From assembly GCA_963710135.1 (NCBI GenBank), contig CAVPYY010000003.1:434001-498000 (forward strand): a DNA stretch of 64,000 nucleotides. The letters run 5' to 3'. Each line of letters begins with the position of its first letter. Position 1 is the first letter of the stretch. The notes beneath the pieces are model-generated. The model had not been told where the DNA came from. It saw nothing but the letters and a program-made list of their open reading frames with translations, and made no database searches. This stretch comes from SG8-30 sp963710135 (GTDB lineage: Bacteria; Pseudomonadota; Gammaproteobacteria; Steroidobacterales; Steroidobacteraceae). Positions 51,884 through 60,082 of this stretch are shown one piece after another. A program made the position numbers and the translations under genes.

Positions 51884-53470
51884 ATGTCCATGACGATCGG
51901 CGTGCCGCGGGAGACCTATCCCGGCGAGAAGCGTGTCGCCACCGTGCCCGACGTGGTCGCGAAACTGGTCAAGCTCGGCTTCAGCGTGCGCGTCGAAACC
52001 GGCGCCGGGGCCGCCGCCAACTTCAGCGACGAGACCTACCAGGCCGCCGGGGCCAGCATCGCCGGCGGCGCCGCGGAGCTTCTCGGCGGTTCGGACATCG
52101 TCTTCAAGGTTCGCGCCCCGACGCCCGAGGAAATCGCGCTGATGAAGCCGGGCACCACGCTGGTCAGCTTCGTCTGGCCGGCGCAGAACCCGGAGCTCAT
52201 GCAGGCGCTGGCGGGGCGCGGCCTGACAGTGCTGGCCATGGACGCCTTGCCGCGGCAGCTGTCCCGCGCCCAGAAGATGGACGCGCTCACCTCCATGGCG
52301 AGCATCAGCGGCTACCGCGCCATCATCGAGGCCGCCAACGCCTTCGGCCGCTTCTTCAACGGCCAGATCACCGCCGCCGGCAAGATCCCGCCGGCGCAGG
52401 TGTTCATCGCCGGCGCCGGCGTCGCCGGCCTCGCCGCCATCGGCACCGCGGCGAACCTCGGCGCCATCGTCCGCGCGAATGACACGCGCGCGGAGGTGGC
52501 CGACCAGGTCACCTCGCTCGGCGGCCAGTTCGTCAAGGTCGACTACGAGGAGGAAGGCTCCGGCGGCGGCGGCTACGCCAAGGTGATGAGCGAGGGCTTC
52601 CAGCAGGCCCAGCGCGAGATGTACGCCCGCGAGGCGAAGGACGCGGACATCATCGTCACCACCGCGCTGATCCCCGGCAAGCCCGCCCCGCGGCTGATCA
52701 CCGCCGAGATGGTCAGGAGCATGAAGGCCGGCAGCGTGATCGTGGACATGGCCGCCGAGCAGGGCGGCAACTGCGAACTCACCGAGCCCGGCGAGGCGGT
52801 CGTCCGGCACGGCGTCACCATCATCGGCTACACCGACCTGGCCAGCCGGCTGGCCAAACAGTCCGCCACGCTCTACTCGACCAACCTGCTGCGACTGACC
52901 GAGGAGCTGTGCAAGACCAAGGACGGCATGATCAACGTCAACTTCGAGGATGACGCGATCCGCGGCCTGACCGTCGTCAAGGACGGCGAGGTCACCTGGC
53001 CCGCGCCGCCGCCCAAGCTGCCGGCCGCGCCGCCGAAGGCGAAGCCGGCCGCCGCAGTGCCGGCCAAGAAGTCCGGCCACGGCCATGGCGCGGGCGAGCC
53101 TGCGTCGGGCAAGAGCCTGGCAATCATGTTCGGCGTCGGCGCGCTGCTGTTCTGGCTGGTCGGGGCCTTCGCGCCGGCCTCGTTCCTCGCGCATTTCACG
53201 GTGTTCGTGCTGGCCTGCTTCGTCGGCTACATGGTGATCTGGAATGTCACGCCGTCGCTGCACACGCCGCTGATGAGCGTCACCAACGCCATCTCGAGCA
53301 TCATCGCCATCGGCGCGCTGGTGCAGGTCGCACCGCCCGGCGCGGGCACGGAGGGGCGGCCCGACACGCTCATCCTCGGGCTTGCGGTGCTGGCGCTCGC
53401 GCTCACCGCGATCAACATGTTCGGCGGCTTCGCCGTCACCCGTCGCATGCTTGCGATGTTCCGGAAGTAA
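51884..53470 (+). CDS. pntA: NAD(P) transhydrogenase alpha subunit PntA
   Basis: 528-aa full-length alpha subunit: the NAD(H)-binding domain I (IGVPRETYPGEKRVATVPDV, then FIAGAGVAGLAAIGTAANLG), an Ala/Pro-rich linker (about residues 380-410) and C-terminal membrane helices (SLAIMFGVGALLFWLVGAFA and following). Couples hydride transfer from NADH to NADP+ with proton entry. Start ATG 51884 with GGGAG upstream; pntB follows 12 bp later. Confidence 0.95.
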   Translation: MSMTIGVPRETYPGEKRVATVPDVVAKLVKLGFSVRVETGAGAAANFSDETYQAAGASIAGGAAELLGGSDIVFKVRAPTPEEIALMKPGTTLVSFVWPAQNPELMQALAGRGLTVLAMDALPRQLSRAQKMDALTSMASISGYRAIIEAANAFGRFFNGQITAAGKIPPAQVFIAGAGVAGLAAIGTAANLGAIVRANDTRAEVADQVTSLGGQFVKVDYEEEGSGGGGYAKVMSEGFQQAQREMYAREAKDADIIVTTALIPGKPAPRLITAEMVRSMKAGSVIVDMAAEQGGNCELTEPGEAVVRHGVTIIGYTDLASRLAKQSATLYSTNLLRLTEELCKTKDGMINVNFEDDAIRGLTVVKDGEVTWPAPPPKLPAAPPKAKPAAAVPAKKSGHGHGAGEPASGKSLAIMFGVGALLFWLVGAFAPASFLAHFTVFVLACFVGYMVIWNVTPSLHTPLMSVTNAISSIIAIGALVQVAPPGAGTEGRPDTLILGLAVLALALTAINMFGGFAVTRRMLAMFRK

Positions 53471-53482
53471 GGGGCCGCGATC

Positions 53483-54893
53483 ATGGGACAGAACCTCGTC
53501 GCAGCCGCCTACATCGGCGCCACCATCCTGTTCATCCTGAGCCTGGGGGGACTCTCCAACCCCGAGACCTCGCGGCGCGGCAACCTGTACGGCATCGTCG
53601 GCATGACGATCGCGGTGCTGGCGACCGTGTTCGGGCCGCGCGTCACCGCGGCGGCCTATCCCTGGATCGTCGGCGCGTTGCTGTTCGGCGCCGTGATCGG
53701 CTTGTACGCCGCCCGCAAGGTGCAGATGACGCAGATGCCCGAGCTGGTCGCGATCATGCACAGCCTGGTCGGCCTGGCGGCGTGCCTGGTGGGCTTCGCG
53801 AGCTACGTCGACACCTCGGTCGCCTATGTCGGCGCCGAGAAGACCATCCACGAGGTCGAGATCTACCTCGGCATCCTGATCGGCGCCGTCACCTTCTCCG
53901 GCTCGGTCATCGCCTTCGGCAAGCTGTCCGGCAAGATCGGCGGCAAGCCGCTGCTGCTGCCCGGGCGCCACCTGCTCAATCTCGCCGGACTGCTCGTGGT
54001 GATCTGGTTCGGGGTCGGGTTCGTGCAGGCCCACGACGTCCAGGCCGGCATGACGCCTCTGATCGTCATGACGGTCATCGCGCTGCTGTTCGGCGTGCAC
54101 ATGGTCATGGCCATCGGCGGCGCCGACATGCCGGTGGTCGTCTCGATGCTCAACAGCTACTCGGGCTGGGCCGCGGCGGCCACCGGCTTCATGCTGTCGA
54201 ACGACCTGCTGATCGTCACCGGCGCGCTGGTCGGCTCGTCCGGCGCGATCCTCTCGTACATCATGTGCCGCGCGATGAACCGCAACTTCATCAGCGTCAT
54301 CGCGGGCGGCTTCGGCACGGGCGGCGGCGGCACGCCAGCCGCGGCGGGCGGCGAGGCGGCCGGCGAGGTCACCGCCATCAGCGCGGTCGAGACCGCCGAG
54401 CTCCTGCGCGATGCCAAGAACGTCGTGATCGTGCCCGGCTACGGCATGGCCGTGGCGCAGGCCCAGCACACCGTCTTCGAGATCACCAAGCTGCTGCGCG
54501 AGAAGGGCGTCAACGTCCGCTTCGGCATCCACCCGGTGGCCGGCCGCATGCCGGGACACATGAACGTGCTGCTCGCCGAGGCCAAGGTGCCCTACGACAT
54601 CGTCATGGAAATGGACGAGATCAATGACGACTTCCCGGACACCGATGTGGCAATGATCATCGGCGCCAACGACATCGTGAACCCGGCCGCCGAGGAGGAT
54701 CCCAACAGCCCCATCGCCGGCATGCCGGTGCTGCAGGTGTGGAAGGCGAAGACCTCGGTGGTGATGAAACGGTCAATGGCCTCCGGCTACGCCGGCGTCG
54801 ACAATCCGCTGTTCTACAAGGAGAACAACCGGATGCTGTTCGGCGACGCCAAGAAGATGCTCGACGAGGTGCCTCTCCGCCCTCAAGACCTGA
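53483..54893 (+). CDS. pntB: NAD(P) transhydrogenase beta subunit PntB (one frameshift near the 3' end)
   Basis: Beta subunit with membrane domain II (about residues 1-265) and the NADP(H)-binding domain III (VIVPGYGMAVAQAQHTVFEI, GIHPVAGRMPGHMNVLLAE, GANDIVNPAAEEDPNSPIAG, ending NRMLFGDAKKMLDEV). One extra base near 54873 shifts the frame: as written, translation runs on through repeat copy 3 to 55015. Without it, the protein ends SALKT at TGA 54891-54893 (469 aa), the usual C-terminus type. The repeat starts one base after that stop. Confidence 0.93.
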
Positions 54894-54995
54894 GAAATGG
54901 GGACATTCTCTATTTCACAGGGGGGACACAGGGGGGACATTCTCTATTTCGGACCCGAAATAGAGAATGTCCCCAAATAGAGAATGTCCCCTATT
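54894..54995. repeat. Palindromic repeat family A, copy 3 (doubled)
   Basis: Two forward arms GGGGACATTCTCTATTT (54899-54915 and 54933-54949) and two reverse arms AAATAGAGAATGTCCCC (54958-54974 and 54975-54991), giving nested hairpins. It fills the gap between the likely pntB stop (54893) and the convergent stop of the outer membrane protein gene (54996-54998). Confidence 0.9.
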
Positions 54996-55820
54996 CTAGA
55001 AGTTGGCGCGGATGAAGAGCTGCGGGCCGCCGGTCTGGTACTTGATCAACCCGCTGTCGCCTGGATCGACGCTCTCGACGCTGATGTCGAAGTTGGAGTA
55101 CGACAGCCCGACCGCGATGCTCGGGTCGAACTGCCAGGAGACCGCGGCGTCGAGCTGGGTGAACTTGCCGTTGCCGGCATCCGCGTCGATCTTGACGTAC
55201 TGGTAGCGGCCCTCGACGTACCAGTTGCCGTAAACCCGCACGGCCGCCTCGAGCCCGACCTGCGGCGCCGGCGCGGAGCGTTCCTCGGTCTCGCGCACGC
55301 CGCGCGCACGCACGCCCGCCTCGGCGTCGAAGTCGATGCTGGTGATACCGAGCGACGCGGCGATCTCGGCACGGCTGAAGCGCAGGAAGGAATAGGAGTA
55401 GGACATCGACCAGGTGCGGATGCGTAGCGCGCTGTCGACGGTTTCGTCCACCAGGTAAGTCTGGTCACCGAACACGATGTCGCGCTCCAGGTCGACGGTG
55501 GCGTTGCGATCCGACGGCAGGTAGTTGAGCCCGAGTCGCACCCGGTGCCGCGGACGCGGACGCAGCGTCACCTCCACCCGACCCGACAGCTCCGCGTCGT
55601 CGAGGCCGAGATCCTGTTCCGCGTCGAGTTCCGTGCCCGGCGTGTCGTCCGAGGCATCGAGACGCAGCGTAGTGGACGTGGTTGCATAGCCGAGGCTCGC
55701 CTGGATCTGCACGCGTGTGTCGAACACGGGATCCGGCGGCGGCGGCTGGCGTGGATCGACTTGCGCCCCGGCGGTCGTGGCGGCAAGCAACAGGGCGGGA
55801 ATGATCAGCCTTCGCAGCAT
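54996..55820 (-). CDS. Predicted outer membrane beta-barrel protein
   Basis: 274 aa with a signal peptide ending TTAGAQ (about residue 19). Alternating hydrophobic strands separated by charged turns (RVEVTLRPRPRHRVRLGLNY, SMSYSYSFLRF, YVEGRYQYVKI, QLFIRANF) and a C-terminal Phe are typical of small outer-membrane barrels. Possible resemblance to opacity-like porins; no substrate can be given. Convergent with pntB. Confidence 0.75.
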   Translation of the reverse strand: MLRRLIIPALLLAATTAGAQVDPRQPPPPDPVFDTRVQIQASLGYATTSTTLRLDASDDTPGTELDAEQDLGLDDAELSGRVEVTLRPRPRHRVRLGLNYLPSDRNATVDLERDIVFGDQTYLVDETVDSALRIRTWSMSYSYSFLRFSRAEIAASLGITSIDFDAEAGVRARGVRETEERSAPAPQVGLEAAVRVYGNWYVEGRYQYVKIDADAGNGKFTQLDAAVSWQFDPSIAVGLSYSNFDISVESVDPGDSGLIKYQTGGPQLFIRANF

Positions 55821-55955
55821 GGTGGTGTCCGGACGGCCGGCTGGCCGGGTCTTGGATCTATCGCACGTCTGCTGATGATGACAAAGGCGACTGCCGTCGT
55901 CGAACACCGACAGGCCAGAGCTGTGACGCAGCCCGCAGTTGGGACGCCGGCTTCG

Positions 55956-56816
55956 TTACCCTAGCTGCTCGTGCAGGAACGCGAGGGTCCGCTGCCACGC
56001 GAGGTCGGCCGCCGCGGCGTCGTGGCGCGCGGCGTTGGTGTCGTTGTTGAAAGCGTGGTTGACGGCTTCGTAGCGATACAGCGTGTAGGTCTTCTTGCCC
56101 GCCTCGAGCGCGGCGACGAACGGGTCGATACCCGCATTGATGCGCTCGTCGAGTCCCGCATAGTGCAGCAGGATCGGCGCCTGGATGCGCGGTACATCTT
56201 CGGCTGCCGGCTGCGAGCCGTAGTACACGACCGCCGCGCCGAGCTCTTTCGAGTGCACCGCGAGCTGGCCGGCCATCGCGCCGCCCCAGCAGAAGCCGAC
56301 GCAGCCGACCTTGCCGGTGCAGTCCGGCGCAGCCTGCAGCCAGGCCACCGCCGACAGGAAGTCGGCCAGGGAATCCTGCGCCGCCAGCGTGTAGATCATC
56401 TCCCGCGCCTTGTCCGCGTCGTCCGGCGTGCCGCCGAGGCGCGACAGCCCGTCCGGCGCCAGCGCGACGAAACCGGCGAGCGCCAGTCGCCGCGTCACGT
56501 CCTGGATGTGCGGATTGAGGCCGCGGTTCTCGTGGATCACGACCACACCGGGCAGCCTGCCTGCCGCACCCGCCGGCGCTGCGCGGTAGGCACGGATCGC
56601 ACCTGCCTGGCCCGGTACCTCGACGTAGCCGGTCGCCAGCCGCGCGTCGGCCGGCTCGACGACCGCGGCGCGGGCGTAGTTGTTCTCGATCAGCGGCAGC
56701 AGCGCGACGGCGGCGGCGGCGCCGCCGGCGAGCCGGGCAAGCTCCGCCAGGAACGCGCGGCGCCCCATGCGCGAATGGGTGTAGCGGTCGTACAGGTCGA
56801 TGATGCGCGGATCCAT
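55956..56816 (-). CDS. Dienelactone hydrolase family protein, probably exported
   Basis: 286-aa alpha/beta hydrolase. The nucleophile is C176 in VGFCWGGAMAG, with Asp in LLHYAGLDERINAG and His in AVNHAFNND, the dienelactone hydrolase triad. N-terminal RMGRRAFLAELARLAGGAAA resembles a twin-arginine signal and is followed by a hydrophobic stretch, so folded export by Tat is likely. Substrate unknown. It ends a minus-strand group of four genes (58326 to 55956). Confidence 0.85.
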   Translation of the reverse strand: MDPRIIDLYDRYTHSRMGRRAFLAELARLAGGAAAAVALLPLIENNYARAAVVEPADARLATGYVEVPGQAGAIRAYRAAPAGAAGRLPGVVVIHENRGLNPHIQDVTRRLALAGFVALAPDGLSRLGGTPDDADKAREMIYTLAAQDSLADFLSAVAWLQAAPDCTGKVGCVGFCWGGAMAGQLAVHSKELGAAVVYYGSQPAAEDVPRIQAPILLHYAGLDERINAGIDPFVAALEAGKKTYTLYRYEAVNHAFNNDTNAARHDAAAADLAWQRTLAFLHEQLG

Positions 56817-56827
56817 GGTGGACTTCC

Positions 56828-57637
56828 TCACTGGCCGGAATCGGGCGGGCCCCACAGCGTCGCGACCGGCGGCTGCGGCCGCGGCAGCAGCGTCTCGACG
56901 ATAGTGGCGGGGCCCAGCGATCGCAATCCTGCATCGTCGGCCATGGCGCTGGCTACCGCGGCTTCCTGCTCGCCGTGGTTGACCATGACGAACTGGCCTG
57001 CAGGCTCGAGATTCGCGGCCACGCGGGCAAACAACGCGGCGGGCGCGAGCACGGACAGCGGCATTCTCCAGGCCAGCACCGGCCCGGGCGTCACGAACGG
57101 AAAGAACGCGGTGATCACCTGCGCCGGCTGCGCGACGTTACGGTAGTCCGCCACCAGGAAGCTGGCGCCGGGCAGGTCCGCCACGTGACCCTCGGCGTGG
57201 TCGCGACGGCTGCGCCAGCCAGCCAGCAGGCGATGCCCCTCGATCTCGACTCCCACCATCGAAGTCGGCGCAAAGAACGCCCGCAGCACCGGTGCGTACC
57301 AGAAGCTCGCGCAGCCGACGTCGTGGAGTCGTCCCCCTTGCGCGGGCGCCGCATTCCAGCGGCAGAAAGCCGCGTCCAGCCAGTGCAGCATGTCGTAGTT
57401 GCGAAGCGCGGTGTCCGGCGCGCGCATCGCCTCGAAGCGCACTGGATAGCGGGCGTTGAGCGCAGCGACTCCCTCCCGCTGCCCGGCGGACAGCGCGGGC
57501 AGTGACCCCACCGCCCGCTCGCGGACCGCGCCGCGCCCGAACGCCAGGCGCTCGGACACCGCCAGCCACCAGCCGTGATACGCGGAGCGGATCCGGTCGA
57601 CCGCGGACGGGCGCGCGGCACGACCGGCCGTACTCAC
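56828..57637 (-). CDS. Hypothetical protein, methyltransferase-like Rossmann fold
   Basis: 269 aa, no signal peptide. RLHDVGCASFWYAPVLRAFF looks like a degenerate SAM-binding motif I, followed by MVGVEIEGHRLLAGW (motif post-I with acidic residue) and FLVADYRNV. The C-terminal half (LAPAALFARVAANLEPAGQF, then VNHGEQEAA) fits the remaining strands. No closer family recognised. Its end is 11 bp before the hydrolase start; it overlaps the DUF3313 stop by 4 bp. Confidence 0.6.
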   Translation of the reverse strand: MSTAGRAARPSAVDRIRSAYHGWWLAVSERLAFGRGAVRERAVGSLPALSAGQREGVAALNARYPVRFEAMRAPDTALRNYDMLHWLDAAFCRWNAAPAQGGRLHDVGCASFWYAPVLRAFFAPTSMVGVEIEGHRLLAGWRSRRDHAEGHVADLPGASFLVADYRNVAQPAQVITAFFPFVTPGPVLAWRMPLSVLAPAALFARVAANLEPAGQFVMVNHGEQEAAVASAMADDAGLRSLGPATIVETLLPRPQPPVATLWGPPDSGQ

Positions 57638-58326
57638 CGCCGCTCAGGCACCTTGATGGGTGAAGAAGCCTTCAGGGCCGCCATGCCGTCGACCAGGGTC
57701 GACGACCAGTTGCGGAACAGCCGCTCGAACTCGAAGCGGTTGCTGACGCTGGTGGTCCAGGTCAGGCGCCCCGTCTCGCCGGTGCGCCGCTCATCCACCG
57801 TGCGGCCCAGCAGCTGGTTGGTCTCGGCGTCGCGGACCTCGAGCGCCAGGGTCGCCTCGCCGGCCTCCATGGTGTAGCTCTCAACGCGGCCAACCTGCAT
57901 GGTGTCTGGCGCATTCACATAGACGTCGAGCAGCACAGGAGTGACACGCAGCACGTCGGGTCCCGGCGCCACCACGATCTCGTAGCCCGCCTGGGTGAAC
58001 CGGCCGGCGAGAATGCCCTCGAAACCTTCGCTCATGGTCCGGCGGATCCGCTCGGCATCCTCGGCCGAGACGCGCGGCCGCGCGCCGAGGCTGCCGCGGT
58101 TCATGTCCTTCCGCCAGTCCTTGCGGAACGATACCTGGATCGGGTCCAGGATCACCTTGGTGTATTCACGGAAGTCCGCGCCCGGTAGCAGGTAGAGCTC
58201 GTCCACCTTCTTGGACTTCACCCGCTGGAGACCGTCCCAGGTCGGATCGTTGTCCGCCGCGTGGGCGGGGACGGCGAGCACCGCGGCCATGACGGCGACG
58301 GCGGTCATCATTGCTTTCTGCCACAT
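57634..58326 (-). CDS. DUF3313 family exported protein
   Basis: 230 aa with a signal peptide ending VPAHA (about residue 23). DUF3313-like pattern: DELYLLPGADFREYTKVILD early, then VSFRKDWRKDMNR and later LALEVRDAETNQLLGRTVDE. Family members are predicted periplasmic or lipoproteins of unknown role. Here there is no lipobox Cys. Overlaps the following gene (ATGA type). Confidence 0.8.
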   Translation of the reverse strand: MWQKAMMTAVAVMAAVLAVPAHAADNDPTWDGLQRVKSKKVDELYLLPGADFREYTKVILDPIQVSFRKDWRKDMNRGSLGARPRVSAEDAERIRRTMSEGFEGILAGRFTQAGYEIVVAPGPDVLRVTPVLLDVYVNAPDTMQVGRVESYTMEAGEATLALEVRDAETNQLLGRTVDERRTGETGRLTWTTSVSNRFEFERLFRNWSSTLVDGMAALKASSPIKVPERR

Positions 58327-58443
58327 ATTGAACCTCTTTGCCGGCCCTCGCCGGCAGCAACCTCACCCGCGACGCAGGCGATTCGTGCTGGTTTGATCCA
58401 GCATACCCGCCGGCAGTTCCCGGCCATCTGCCGGCGCCCCGGA

Positions 58444-60015
58444 TCAGGCCCCCGCCTGCCCCTCGAGCACGGCGGCCAGCGGCGCCAGCCGGTCGCCATA
58501 GCGCCGCCAGCGGCCGACCGACGTCCGGTAGACGGGCTGGCGTACCTGAACCGATGACGCGGTCGCGACCGGCGCGGCGTTGGCGTGGAACTCGAGCACG
58601 CGGGGATCCCAGGCCAGCCCGCAAAACTCGAGCAGGCGTCGCGCCTCGCGCTCGGTGTCGGCGACGACATCCTCGTAGCGGACCTGCAGGAACCGCTCGC
58701 CCAGCGTGCTGGCGAAGTGATCCATCAGTCGCGCGAACTGCAGGTAGTAGCGCCCGGTGTCGCGCAGATCGAAGGCGTAGTGATAGTAGGAAAAGCTGGT
58801 GGCGAACAGCTGCCGGTAGTTGCTCAGGCAGGTGTCCATCGGGTCGCGCCGCAGGCAGATGATGCGCGCGTTCGGCAGGGCGCGGCGGATGATCGCGGCG
58901 TAGAAGAAGTTCAGCGGCATCTTGTCGATGAAGCGCGGGGTGTGGCCGGTGCGTGGCCGCGTACTCTCGACATAGCGTCTGCCGAGCGCCGCAAGATCGA
59001 TAGCGGAGGACGCCAGCAGCGTCTCCGGGTCCAGCACCAGGTTGGAGCCGGTGCCTGCGGCACGCTTCAGTTCCAGTCCGAAATGCGTGAGCTCCCCCGC
59101 CGCGAAGACTGACTCATGGGTCGAGAGAATCCGCTCGACCAGCGTGGTGCCGGTACGCGGCATGCCGACGATGAAGATCGGCTCCTCGGAAGGATGACCG
59201 GCGGTGACGGGCAGGCGCGCGGACGATTCCAGCGCCGCCTCGAACAGCGCCTGGTCATCGGAGAAATCGTAGTCGAGACCCTCGCGCTTGCGCGCCTTGC
59301 CGCGCGCCAGCACGTCGAAGGCCTCGACCCACCGCTGGTTGCCTTCGTGGTGCCGCGCGAGCGCATGACAAAGATGCAGTTCGGCATCGGCCGAAAGCGC
59401 TGCGGCGGCGAGCTGCCGCGCGATCTCCGTCGCCTCGCGTCCATCCGGCGGCTCGATCTGCGCCAGCAGCGAGCGCGCACGATAGTGACCGGCGTCGAGC
59501 GCCAGAACACGGCGAGCCGCGTCGGCAGCCGCCGTGAAGTGGCCCATGAACTGCAGCGAGGCCGCCAAGTTGTACCAGTAGTCCGGCTTGTCGGGGGCAA
59601 GCGCCACTGCGGCCCGAAATGGCGCCAGGGCCTGGTCATGGGCGCCGGCGCGAGACAGCACGACGCCGAGGGTATCGAGCGTGAGCGCGTCGCCGGGCTC
59701 GAGCGCCAGCCCGCGATGAGCCGCCGCCAGCGCCTCGCGCGGCCGATTCAGCGCGATCAGGCAGCGGCCCAACTGGGCCTGGTACTCCGCGCGGGCCGGA
59801 TCGAGGCCGATGGCGCGCTCGACCAGCTCGGCGGCTTTGGCCAGGTTGCCGTGGTCGGCCGCGATCATGCCGAGCAGGAACCACGCGTCGGCGAAGTCCG
59901 GCTGCCGCTGCAGGAGGGCGATGCAGGCGGCATGCGCACTGCGGTAGTCACGCGCCGCCATGGCGCGCTCGGCCTGTAGGTGCAGGCTCTTCAGGTCATC
60001 CGGGTGATCGCCCAT
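58444..60015 (-). CDS. TPR-repeat sulfotransferase family protein
   Basis: 523 aa. The N-terminal half (about residues 8-215) is tetratricopeptide repeats (FADAWFLLGMIAADHGNLAK, ALTLDTLGVVLSRAGAHDQA, KPDYWYNLAASLQFMGHFTA). The C-terminal half is a PAPS-dependent sulfotransferase: the 5'-phosphosulfate loop FIVGMPRTGTTLVERIL and the 3'-phosphate segment CLRRDPMDTCLSNYRQLFA. Acceptor unknown. ATG 60015 preferred to a GTG at 60033. Confidence 0.88.
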   Translation of the reverse strand: MGDHPDDLKSLHLQAERAMAARDYRSAHAACIALLQRQPDFADAWFLLGMIAADHGNLAKAAELVERAIGLDPARAEYQAQLGRCLIALNRPREALAAAHRGLALEPGDALTLDTLGVVLSRAGAHDQALAPFRAAVALAPDKPDYWYNLAASLQFMGHFTAAADAARRVLALDAGHYRARSLLAQIEPPDGREATEIARQLAAAALSADAELHLCHALARHHEGNQRWVEAFDVLARGKARKREGLDYDFSDDQALFEAALESSARLPVTAGHPSEEPIFIVGMPRTGTTLVERILSTHESVFAAGELTHFGLELKRAAGTGSNLVLDPETLLASSAIDLAALGRRYVESTRPRTGHTPRFIDKMPLNFFYAAIIRRALPNARIICLRRDPMDTCLSNYRQLFATSFSYYHYAFDLRDTGRYYLQFARLMDHFASTLGERFLQVRYEDVVADTEREARRLLEFCGLAWDPRVLEFHANAAPVATASSVQVRQPVYRTSVGRWRRYGDRLAPLAAVLEGQAGA

Positions 60016-60082
60016 GGGCGACGAGCCTAGCACCGCGGCGGCGGGGCGGGTCGCGCCCGCCCTGCCGCCGCGGCGCCCTTGG

